Source: DASZIT01 sp963819695 (lineage in GTDB: Bacteria; Actinomycetota; Acidimicrobiia; Acidimicrobiales; RAAP-2). From it: a DNA stretch of 64,000 nucleotides. Both the position numbers and the translations under genes were made by a program. This document shows positions 57,209 to 64,000 of this stretch, in pieces. Position 1 is the first letter of the stretch. Every line of letters starts with the position of its first letter. Location: contig CAWFXD010000001.1 of NCBI GenBank assembly GCA_963819695.1, positions 496,001-560,000 on the forward strand, in the 5' to 3' direction. Under the pieces are notes generated by a model that had not been told where the DNA came from, did no database searches, and worked only from the letters and a program-made list of their open reading frames with translations.

Positions 57209-57418
57209 ATGAGACTCAGCGCCAGAAACCAACTCGCGGGCACCGTAATTCGAGTCGAGCACGGTGCCATCATGTCGACGGTTGTCATTCAGCTGGCGGG
57301 AGGCCAAGAAGTCGTCTCCGCCATCACCAAGGATTCGGCCATGGCCCTCTCGATAACGGGAGGGGACGCCGTCACCGCGGTGATCAAGGCAACGGAAGTC
57401 ATGATCGGGAAGGACTAA
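57209..57418 (+). CDS. Molbindin (TOBE/Mop domain) molybdate-binding protein
   Basis: 69 residues forming one Mop/TOBE domain: MRLSARNQLAGTVIRVEHGA at the N-terminus, QEVVSAITKDSAMALSITGG in the middle and IKATEVMIGKD at the end. Stand-alone molbindins oligomerise and store molybdate or tungstate oxyanions in the cytoplasm. No molybdate transporter is adjacent, but a MoeB-type gene lies about 3 kb upstream. The start is ATG at 57209. It is followed 39 bases later by an LLM oxidoreductase gene on the same strand. Confidence 0.88.
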   Translation: MRLSARNQLAGTVIRVEHGAIMSTVVIQLAGGQEVVSAITKDSAMALSITGGDAVTAVIKATEVMIGKD

Positions 57419-57457
57419 CCTCGGATCCCGCCGGAGCGGAAGAACGGAGGCAGCGGC

Positions 57458-58702
57458 ATGGAACTGGGCAAGGTGGGGATCTGGAGCGGCGAGTTCCGCT
57501 CGAAGCAGGCCGGGGATGCCGGCGATGCGGCGGCGGAGATCGAAGACCTGGGATTCGGCGCGCTTTGGATTCCCGGAGGCGGCGGCGGGGACATCTTCGG
57601 GGCCGTCACCCGCACCCTCGACGCCACCCGCGCCCTTCCGGTAGCCACCGGAATCCTGAATGTGTGGATGCACGACGCCGCCGAGGTGGCCGCCGGGCAC
57701 GCCCGGATCTCTGCCGCCCACCCCGACCGCTTTCTGCTCGGCCTGGGAGTCAGCCACGCGCCCATGGTCGAGTCCACCAATCGGAAATACGTCCGGCCCT
57801 TTTCATTGATGGTGCGCTACCTCGACGAGCTGGACACCGCCAAAGCTCCGGTCCGTCAAGCGGACCGGGTGCTGGCGGCCCTGGGTCCGAAGATGCTGGA
57901 GCTGGCCCGGAACCGTTCGGCCGGCGCCCACCCCTACTTGACCACTCCTGATCACACCCGGTGGGCCCGCTCGATTCTGGGTGAGGGCCCGTTGTTGGCG
58001 CCCGAGCAGATGGTGGTGGTGGACTCCGATCCGAGCACCGCTCGGGCTGTGGCCCGGGACAGTCTGGCGATCTACCTGCAACTTCCCAACTACACCAACA
58101 ACATGCTTCGTTTCGGGTTCACCGAGGCCGATCTGGCCGACGGCGGCAGTGACCGGCTGGTCGACGGGCACGTCGCCTGGGGCGGGATCGAGGCCATCGC
58201 CGGTCGCATCCGGGAGCACCTGGACGCCGGGGCCGACCACGTCTGCATCCAGGTCCTCACCGGGAGCCGGGACCGCTACCCCCTCGCCGAGTGGCGCGAG
58301 CTGGCCGCCATCCTGCCCGAGCTGTCAGACCTGATCCTTTCGCCGTCACAAACCGGGCCCCGGCCCGAAGGTCAGCCGGCCAGCAGCCGATCCCTCAACG
58401 GGCCGGGGCGGGCGGCGTCGATCACCGTCCAGGCCATGGCCAACGCCCCGTCCCGGAGAGCGGCGTCGGCCGAGGCGGTGATGCAGGCGGCGGCGAACTC
58501 CGGTTGGTGGTTGACCGACCCACCGGCGTCGATGCCGATCAGCGGGTGGATGGTCGGCACCGCCAGGGACACGTTGGCCATGTCCGTCGACAGCGTCGGC
58601 CGCGGCGCATCATCGTCGTCGAGCCCGAAGGACCGTCCCAACTGTTCGGCGTTGGACCGGTACAGGCCCAACAACCCGAGGTCACTCTCCATGTGCGAGT
58701 AG
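57458..58702 (+). CDS. LLM class F420-dependent oxidoreductase (TIGR03620-like), 3' end unnatural
   Basis: Residues 1 to about 295 form a complete luciferase-like enzyme: MELGKVGIWSGEFRSK, EDLGFGALWIPGGGGGDIFG, AHPDRFLLGLGVSHAPMVES, RVLAALGPKMLELARNRSAG, and HVCIQVLTGSRDRYPLAEWR followed by ELAAILPEL. Family members, mostly from F420-using actinobacteria, end about here. The frame instead stays open for a further 118 codons that are antisense to the M20 peptidase gene and look random. One frame over, a TGA lies at 58332-58334, so a one-base insertion just before it would explain the lost stop. I take the true end to be near 58334. The substrate is unknown. Confidence 0.82.
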   Translation: MELGKVGIWSGEFRSKQAGDAGDAAAEIEDLGFGALWIPGGGGGDIFGAVTRTLDATRALPVATGILNVWMHDAAEVAAGHARISAAHPDRFLLGLGVSHAPMVESTNRKYVRPFSLMVRYLDELDTAKAPVRQADRVLAALGPKMLELARNRSAGAHPYLTTPDHTRWARSILGEGPLLAPEQMVVVDSDPSTARAVARDSLAIYLQLPNYTNNMLRFGFTEADLADGGSDRLVDGHVAWGGIEAIAGRIREHLDAGADHVCIQVLTGSRDRYPLAEWRELAAILPELSDLILSPSQTGPRPEGQPASSRSLNGPGRAASITVQAMANAPSRRAASAEAVMQAAANSGWWLTDPPASMPISGWMVGTARDTLAMSVDSVGRGASSSSSPKDRPNCSALDRYRPNNPRSLSMCE

Positions 58703-59530
58703 TCAGGAGCCAACCGCTCGTAGCTCACCGTCGACCCCGAGGCCAGCGCTCCTGCTTCGAAACAGGCCCGGACCCGGGGCTCGAGCTTCTCCAATCCCTC
58801 CCGGGTGGTCGACCGGCACATGAACCGGCCGGTGACGCTGGCCGGGATGATGTTGGCCGCCGAGCCACCCTCGGTGACCACGCCGTGCACCTGGTCGCCG
58901 GGACGCAGCTGTTGGCGCAGCAGGCCGAGCGCCACCTGGGCGGTCACCATGGCGTCACCGGCGTTGATCCCCTCCCACGGGGCCGCCGAGGCGTGGGCGG
59001 CCCTCCCGGTGAAGGTCACGTCGAAGTGGGCCACCGCCAGGCAGATGGCCTCCAGCCGGTCGGTCGGCCACGGGTGCACCATCATGGCGGCGTGGACACC
59101 GTCGAAGACGCCCTCGTCCAGCATCACCACCTTGCCGCCGCCGCCCTCCTCGGCCGGGGTGCCCAGCACCCGGACGGTGATGCCGGCCTCGTCGGCCGCC
59201 GCCGCCAACCCCAGCCCGGCCCCGACGGCCGACGCCGCAATGATGTTGTGCCCGCAGGCGTGGCCGATGCCCGGGAGCGCGTCGTACTCGGCGCACACCG
59301 CCACCACCATCGGCCCCGACCCGAACCGGGCATCGAAGGCGGTCGGGAGCCCGGCCACCCCCTGGGTGACCGAGAAGCCGGCGTCGGACAAGCGCCTTGG
59401 AGGTCCAGGCCGCCGCCTGCTCCTCCTCGAACGCCGTCTCCGGGTGTTGGTGGATGGTGTGGCTGAGCTCCACCAGGCCGCCGAGCCTGTCGTCGATGGC
59501 CGCCCGGGAGCTTTCCTTCAGATCTGTCAT
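58372..59530 (-). pseudogene. M20 family metallopeptidase/amidohydrolase, frame-shifted
   Basis: ATG 59530 opens LKESSRAAIDDRLGGLVELS, then HTIHQHPETAFEEEQAAAWT. After SKAL the frame is lost at 59390-59391. Removing one base continues with SDAGFSVTQGVAGLPTAFDA, metal ligands in CAEYDALPGIGHACGHN, GTPAEEGGGGK and MMVHPWPTDR, to a stop at 58372 (about 385 residues). The family hydrolyses amide bonds of N-acyl amino acids or dipeptides; the pattern is of the aminobenzoyl-glutamate/AbgB-like or peptidase M20D type. The single extra T is the only defect. It converges on the LLM gene and follows the carboxylase gene. Confidence 0.86.
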
Positions 59531-59569
59531 CCCTGCCTTCTGACCGGGTCCTCGATGGGCGATGGGCCG

Positions 59570-61345
59570 CTATTCGATGATGGCGACGACGTCGCCGGGC
59601 CCGACCGACTCGCCCGCCACCACCTTGACCTCTTTCACCGTTCCGCCCTTTTCGGCGTTGACGTTGTTCTCCATCTTCATGGCTTCGAGCACGCAGATGG
59701 TCTGGCCGACCTCGACGGCGTCTCCCGGCTCGACCAGCACCTTGACGATGGTGCCCTGCATGGGAACCACCACGGTGCCGGAACCGGATCCGGACGAGGC
59801 GGCCTTCGGCCGCCGGATTCCGGGATGGGCCCGGGCGCTGCTCCCAGCCGCGACCGCGGTCTCGCCGAGATCCGGCACCCAGACCTTCACTTGAAAGCGC
59901 CGGCCGTCCACCTCGGCGGTCACCTCCCGCAGTACCTTGTCGACCGGCTCGGCTCCGTCAACCGTCTCGACCACCGGAACCGGGGTCTCGGCCGTCACTC
60001 CGCTCAGGTCCAGCGTCTGCTCCACCCAGTTGGTGGAGTGGGCGACTCCGGCGAAATGCGGATGGGAGAGGATGGCCACGTGGGCGGGAAGGGTGGTCGC
60101 CACCCCCTCGATGACCGTCTCCTCGATGGCCCGGAGCATCCGCCTCCGGGCCGACTCCCGATCGTGGCCCCACACCACCAGCTTGGCGATCAGATTGTCG
60201 TAGAACTGGCTCACTGTGTCGCCCGAGGCGTAGCCGGCATCGAGCCGGACCCCGGGGCCGCCTGGGGCCAGGAATCGGGTGATGGTTCCCGGAGAGGGGG
60301 TAAAGGCGCCATGGGCCGGGTCCTCGGCATTGATCCGAACCTCGATGGCGTGGCCGTCCCGCCGGACGTCGCCCTGGCCGAACCCGAGGGGCTCGCCCGA
60401 GGCCACCCGCAACTGCCATTCGACCAGGTCGAGGCCGGTGACCATCTCGGTGACCGGGTGTTCGACCTGCAGGCGGGTGTTCATCTCCAGAAAGAAGAAC
60501 TCCCCGTCCTGGTAGAGGAACTCGACGGTGCCGGCGTTGACGTACCCACAGGCCTGAGCCACCTTCACCGAGGCTTCACCCATTGCCTGCCGGATCTCGT
60601 CGGGGAACTCTGGAGCCGGTGACTCTTCCAGGAGCTTCTGGTGGCGACGCTGGGCCGAGCAGTCACGTTCGCCCAACCACAGCGTGTTGCCGTGGGTGTC
60701 GGCGATGATCTGCATCTCGATGTGCCGGGGCCAGGCCAGATACCGCTCGAGGTAGCACTCGTCGCGCCCGAAGTACGAGAGCGCCTCGCGCATGGCCGAC
60801 TCCAATGCGGCGGCGGACTCATCGGGACCCTGGACAACCTTCATCCCCCGGCCGCCACCCCCGTAGGCGGCCTTGATGGCCACCGGCCAGCCGAACTCGT
60901 TGCCGAAGGCCGTCACCTCGTCGGGCGAGGTCAGAACTTCGGAGCGACCGGGGACCCCGGAGACCCCGGCCCGCTCGGCGGCATGGCGCGAGCTGATCTT
61001 GTCGCCCATGACCTCGATCGCCTCGGGCGAGGGACCAATGAAGGTCACTCCCCGCTCGACAATGGTCCGGGCGAAGTCGGTGTTCTCCGAGAAGAACCCG
61101 TAACCCGGGTGGACGGCGTCCGCGCCGCTCTTCTCGATGGCATCCAGAATCGCCTCGGTGTTGAGGTAGCTCTCGGCGGCGGTCTGGCCGCCCAGCGCGT
61201 ACGCCTCATCGGCGTACCGGACATGGAGCGCGTCCCGGTCGAGCTCGGAGTAGACGGCCACGGTGGCCACTCCCAGCTCCCGACAGGTCCGGATGACCCT
61301 GACGGCGATCTCCCCCCGGTTGGCGATGAGAACCTTCTTGAGCAC
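59570..61345 (-). CDS. accA3-like: Acetyl/propionyl-CoA carboxylase alpha subunit (biotin carboxylase + BCCP)
   Basis: 591 residues, GTG start. The biotin carboxylase domain (1 to about 450) has KVLIANRGEIAVRVIRTCRE, VHPGYGFFSENTDFA, the ATP-grasp loop AAYGGGGRGMK, DCSAQRRHQKLLEESPAPEF and EMNTRLQVEHPVTEMVTG. A linker region follows, and the C-terminal biotinyl domain has the biotin lysine at 557 in LEAMKMENNV. This is the actinobacterial alpha-subunit architecture that serves acetyl-, propionyl- or longer acyl-CoA carboxylases with separate beta subunits, none of which is in the window. It is divergent from birA, 82 bases away. Confidence 0.94.
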   Translation of the reverse strand: MLKKVLIANRGEIAVRVIRTCRELGVATVAVYSELDRDALHVRYADEAYALGGQTAAESYLNTEAILDAIEKSGADAVHPGYGFFSENTDFARTIVERGVTFIGPSPEAIEVMGDKISSRHAAERAGVSGVPGRSEVLTSPDEVTAFGNEFGWPVAIKAAYGGGGRGMKVVQGPDESAAALESAMREALSYFGRDECYLERYLAWPRHIEMQIIADTHGNTLWLGERDCSAQRRHQKLLEESPAPEFPDEIRQAMGEASVKVAQACGYVNAGTVEFLYQDGEFFFLEMNTRLQVEHPVTEMVTGLDLVEWQLRVASGEPLGFGQGDVRRDGHAIEVRINAEDPAHGAFTPSPGTITRFLAPGGPGVRLDAGYASGDTVSQFYDNLIAKLVVWGHDRESARRRMLRAIEETVIEGVATTLPAHVAILSHPHFAGVAHSTNWVEQTLDLSGVTAETPVPVVETVDGAEPVDKVLREVTAEVDGRRFQVKVWVPDLGETAVAAGSSARAHPGIRRPKAASSGSGSGTVVVPMQGTIVKVLVEPGDAVEVGQTICVLEAMKMENNVNAEKGGTVKEVKVVAGESVGPGDVVAIIE

Positions 61346-61427
61346 GCTCAGCCTTTCGAATCGATGACGGTCGGCGGTCCGATGACCGAGGACGGGCGCT
61401 ACAACACTGGCACGGCTCAGAGGTCAC

Positions 61428-62270
61428 GTGCCACGTCAGGCTCGCAATCCTAAGGTGGGCGAGGTGGGGGACTCCAGCTCGAGCAACAGCCGGTCGCTAC
61501 CCGGCTTCAGTGACATCCGGTGGTTCGATTCGATCGACTCGACCAACCGCTACCTCCTGGAGGAGGCCCGGGGCGGGGCCCCCGACCGGGTGGTGGCGGT
61601 GGCCGACCATCAGACGGCCGGTCGGGGACGGCTCGGGCGCAGTTGGGAGGCCCCCCCGGGGTCCAATCTGCTGGTCTCGGTGTTGCTGCGACTGGACCTC
61701 CCGGCTGAGGCCCGGCACCTGGCCTCCGCGGCGGTGGCGTTGGCGGCCGCGTCGGCCATCAGGGCCGAGACCGGGCTGGCTCCGGTCATCAAATGGCCCA
61801 ACGACCTCCTGGCCGCCGACGGCCGCAAGCTGGCCGGGGTGCTGGCCGAGGCGGATCTGGCCGCGCCGCCCGAGCACGGCCATCCACCGATCGTGGTCGG
61901 GATCGGGATCAACCTGGGCTGGCCGCTATCCGATGACGACCTTCCCGAGGGCCTGGTCGGTCAGGCGACATCGCTCCAGCAGGAAGCCGGCCACCCGGTG
62001 GACCGGTCGGCCCTGCTCGAAAGCCTCCTGGGGTACCTGGATCCCCGGCTGACCTCGTTGGGGACTCCCGAAGGCCGGGCCGGGCTGGCCTCCGATCTCC
62101 GGCGACAATGCATGACCATCGGCAGCCGGGTTCGGGTCGAGATGCCGGGCAGAATCATCGAGGGAACCGCCACCGATCTGACCGATGAGGGCCACTTGGT
62201 GGTGGCTACCGACGACGGAACGAAAACCGTGGTGGCGGGCGACGTGGTGCATCTCCGGCCGGCCGGTTGA
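61428..62270 (+). CDS. birA: Biotin-acetyl-CoA-carboxylase ligase (BirA, catalytic type)
   Basis: 280 residues, GTG start. The catalytic core of biotin protein ligase is clear: WFDSIDSTNRYLLEEARGGA, the biotinyl-AMP loop TAGRGRLGRSWEAPPGSNLL, IKWPNDLLAADGRKLAGVLA and VGIGINLG, then the C-terminal SH3-like domain (GSRVRVEMPGRIIEGTATDL). No N-terminal DNA-binding domain is present, so it is not a repressor. It activates BCCP domains, and the divergent neighbour encodes one. A later GTG near 61464 is a possible start; the first 20 residues are low-complexity. Confidence 0.92.
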   Translation: MPRQARNPKVGEVGDSSSSNSRSLPGFSDIRWFDSIDSTNRYLLEEARGGAPDRVVAVADHQTAGRGRLGRSWEAPPGSNLLVSVLLRLDLPAEARHLASAAVALAAASAIRAETGLAPVIKWPNDLLAADGRKLAGVLAEADLAAPPEHGHPPIVVGIGINLGWPLSDDDLPEGLVGQATSLQQEAGHPVDRSALLESLLGYLDPRLTSLGTPEGRAGLASDLRRQCMTIGSRVRVEMPGRIIEGTATDLTDEGHLVVATDDGTKTVVAGDVVHLRPAG

Positions 62271-62321
62271 GCCAGGCCTTCTCGCTGGCGGGAGCGAACC
62301 CGAGAGTAGGCTGCCCCGATT

Positions 62322-63353
62322 ATGCGACTCCTCGTCACCGGCGCCGCCGGATTCATCGGTTCCAACTTCGTGCGCTACTGGATAGGCGGACACCCCGACG
62401 ACCAGGTGGTTGCCCTCGACGCCCTCACCTACGCCGGCAATCGGCCCAATCTCGCCGACGTCGAGGACAAGTGTTCTTTCGTCCACGGTGACATCGGCAA
62501 CCTCGACCTGATGACCGAGGTGATGACCGAGCATGAGATCGACGTGGTGGTGAACTTCGCCGCCGAGTCCCACAACAGCCTGGCCATTCTGGACCCGGCC
62601 CGGTTCTTCCGCACCAATGTGCTGGGAACCCAGCTCCTGGCCGAGGCGGCCCGCCGCCACGGGGTGGAGCGCTTCCACCACATCTCCACCTGCGAGGTCT
62701 ACGGTGACCTTCCACTCGATTCTGATGAGGTGTTCACCGAGGACACCGCCTACCGTCCCCGGACCCCCTACAACGCGTCGAAGGCCGGCGCCGACCACGC
62801 GGTCCGGGCCTACGCGGAGACCTTCGGGCTCCCGGCCACCATCACCAACTGCTGCAACAACTACGGCCCCTATCAGTTCCCCGAGAAGGTCATCCCCCTG
62901 TTCACCGCCAAGGCGTTGAACGACATGCCGCTGCCGCTCTACGCCTCGACCCTCAACCGCCGCGAGTGGCTCCATGTCGACGATCACTGCCGGGCGGTGG
63001 AGCTGGTGCTGGAGAAGGGCGAGGTGGGGGAGACCTACAACGTCGGAAGCGGAGTCGAGGCCAGCATCGAGGAGATCGCCGACGCGGTGCTGGCGGCCAC
63101 CGGCCGTCCCCAGTCCCTCAAGGAGATCGTGCCGGATCGGCCCGGCCACGATCGCCGCTACCTGCTCGACTCGTCCAAGATCCGGGCCGCCCTGGGGTGG
63201 GAGCCGACGGTGGACTTCGCCGATGGCCTGGCCACCACCGTGGCCTGGTACGCCGACAACCGGGCGTGGTGGGAGCCGTTGGTCGACCGGGCCCCGGTGG
63301 TCGAGGGCGGCTGGATGGGTCCCAGCACGGGCGGCCCCGTCCCCGGGCCGTGA
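62322..63353 (+). CDS. rmlB-like: dTDP-glucose 4,6-dehydratase-like protein (RmlB family), catalytic Asp replaced
   Basis: 343 residues. An extended-SDR NAD motif LLVTGAAGFIGSNFVRYWIG, the YNASKAGADHAVRAY Tyr-Lys pair, TNCCNNYGPYQFPEKVIPLF and REWLHVDDHCRAVELVL place it in the RmlB group. Two family features differ. The dehydration motif S-T-D-E-V-Y-G reads STCEVYGDL, so the acid-catalyst aspartate is cysteine, and A-E-S-H-V-D-R-S reads AESHNSLA. The glutamate is kept. It may be a divergent dehydratase or an epimerase-like enzyme of nucleotide-sugar metabolism. Its stop overlaps the RmlD start (GTGA), supporting a deoxysugar role. Confidence 0.85.
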   Translation: MRLLVTGAAGFIGSNFVRYWIGGHPDDQVVALDALTYAGNRPNLADVEDKCSFVHGDIGNLDLMTEVMTEHEIDVVVNFAAESHNSLAILDPARFFRTNVLGTQLLAEAARRHGVERFHHISTCEVYGDLPLDSDEVFTEDTAYRPRTPYNASKAGADHAVRAYAETFGLPATITNCCNNYGPYQFPEKVIPLFTAKALNDMPLPLYASTLNRREWLHVDDHCRAVELVLEKGEVGETYNVGSGVEASIEEIADAVLAATGRPQSLKEIVPDRPGHDRRYLLDSSKIRAALGWEPTVDFADGLATTVAWYADNRAWWEPLVDRAPVVEGGWMGPSTGGPVPGP

Positions 63354-64000
63354 ACGCCCCCCTCCGGGTGCTGGTGACCGGGGGCAACGGCCAGCTGGGT
63401 CGCGACGTCCGGGATGTCCTGGCCGGGAAGGTGCCCGACGGCGGGGTCTTGCCGGTCGAGCGCGGCCCGGGCGACATCGAGGTCCTCTCCACCGACATCG
63501 ACAATCTCGACGTGGTCAACCGGACGGCGGTGGGGGAGGCGTTCGAGTCGTTTCGGCCCGATGTGGTGATCCACGGAGGCGCATTCACCGCGGTGGATGC
63601 CTGCGAATCGGACCCCGACACCGCCTTCGCGGTCAATGCCATGGGCACCCGGCACGTGGCCGAGGCTTCCCGCCGGGTCGGCGCCCACCTCCTCTACGTC
63701 TCCACCGACTATGTCTTCGATGGGACCCTCGACCGGCCCTACGTCGAATGGGACGCCACCAACCCCCGATCCGTCTACGGGCGCAGCAAGCTGGGCGGCG
63801 AGCTGGAGGTGGCGGCGGTATGCGGCGGCGCCACCGTGGTCCGGACCGCCTGGGTGAGTGGCGCCCACGGGGCGAACATGGTCAAGACAGTGCTCCGGCT
63901 GGCCGCCAGTGCCGGAGACGGACCGCTCCGGTTCGTCGACGATCAGCGAGGGACTCCCACCTTCACCGCCGATCTGGCCAGCGCCATCGTCGGGTTGGCG
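63350..64000 (+). CDS. rmlD: dTDP-4-dehydrorhamnose reductase RmlD (partial)
   Basis: 217 codons before the window ends; the family has about 280-300. GTG start overlapping the preceding stop. The NADPH motif is RVLVTGGNGQLGRDVRDVL. DVVIHGGAFTAVDACESDPD, LLYVSTDYVFDG and SVYGRSKLGGELEV contain the catalytic Thr, Tyr and Lys. The QRGTPTFTADLASAI segment near the edge is the sugar-binding end. It reduces dTDP-4-keto-rhamnose to dTDP-rhamnose, a precursor of the actinobacterial cell-wall linker and of surface glycans. Confidence 0.93.
   Translation, partial: MNAPLRVLVTGGNGQLGRDVRDVLAGKVPDGGVLPVERGPGDIEVLSTDIDNLDVVNRTAVGEAFESFRPDVVIHGGAFTAVDACESDPDTAFAVNAMGTRHVAEASRRVGAHLLYVSTDYVFDGTLDRPYVEWDATNPRSVYGRSKLGGELEVAAVCGGATVVRTAWVSGAHGANMVKTVLRLAASAGDGPLRFVDDQRGTPTFTADLASAIVGLA

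Noticed and set aside
58345..58375. Bidirectional terminator (GGGCC-CC-GGCCC) between the LLM and M20 genes
   Set aside because: The loop would be only two bases, no T-run follows on either side, and such GC palindromes are frequent by chance here.

Overview
The window is high-GC DNA, densely packed on both strands, from an actinobacterium, most likely of the class Acidimicrobiia. That placement is inference. It rests on the gene content: a SUF-only iron-sulfur system with SufU, F420-type luciferase-like oxidoreductases, a homodimeric pyruvate dehydrogenase E1, DUF2510 membrane proteins, a LytR-CpsA-Psr cell-wall ligase, and secreted proteins with threonine-rich tails. I found no rRNA, tRNA, insertion sequence, CRISPR array or phage gene. 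No stretch longer than 300 bases lacks a gene, and I saw no convincing intrinsic terminator.

Layout. Positions 1-3.5 kb hold an SDR tail, a RodZ-like membrane protein and oligopeptidase B. From 3.6 to 8.8 kb is the first suf cluster: sufB, a four-cysteine protein, a crotonase on the opposite strand, sufD, a Rieske protein and sufC. From 8.9 to 13.8 kb come an LLM flavoprotein, an SDR, and an acetate permease with acetyl-CoA synthetase behind a CRP-like site. From 14 to 18.2 kb come an LCP protein with a Pro/Ser-Glu repeat and the second suf cluster (a second sufC, a frame-shifted sufS, sufU). From 18.3 to 26 kb come a broken glycogen-debranching gene, an MBL hydrolase, acyl-CoA dehydrogenase, a broken thiE, an HhH repair protein and a GH43 protein. 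From 26 to 33.2 kb come aceE, RNase H, GNAT, SDR, DUF2203 and an ABC exporter. From 33.2 to 39.8 kb is a lipoate-centred run: lpd (E3), E2, a LipB-LipA fusion, a Xaa-Pro peptidase and an SDR. From 39.8 to 47.9 kb come two DUF2510 proteins, metH, a PduO adenosyltransferase and a broken leucyl aminopeptidase. From 47.9 to 52.8 kb come an epoxide hydrolase, a broken LLM, an alcohol dehydrogenase, an unknown protein and a nitroreductase. From 53 to 59.5 kb come a rhodanese-MoeB fusion, an acyl-CoA mutase large subunit, a P-loop kinase, a cupin, a molbindin, another LLM and a broken M20 peptidase. From 59.6 kb to the end come acyl-CoA carboxylase, BirA, an RmlB-like dehydratase and the start of RmlD.

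How the genes connect. SufBCD, SufS and SufU would build the Fe-S clusters needed by LipA and the Rieske protein. LipB/LipA would lipoylate the adjacent E2, which works with Lpd and AceE. PduO would make adenosylcobalamin for the mutase, and MetH would use methylcobalamin. BirA would biotinylate the divergent carboxylase. Acetate uptake and activation, acyl-CoA dehydrogenase, crotonase, mutase and carboxylase suggest growth on organic and short-chain acids.

The most interesting points are a candidate operator shared by the two suf clusters, the four-cysteine protein in the suf locus, the LipB-LipA fusion, and an RmlB-like enzyme lacking the usual catalytic aspartate. An important caveat is that at least seven genes carry single-base frame disruptions, several in short G/C runs. 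This looks more like residual sequencing error than real decay.
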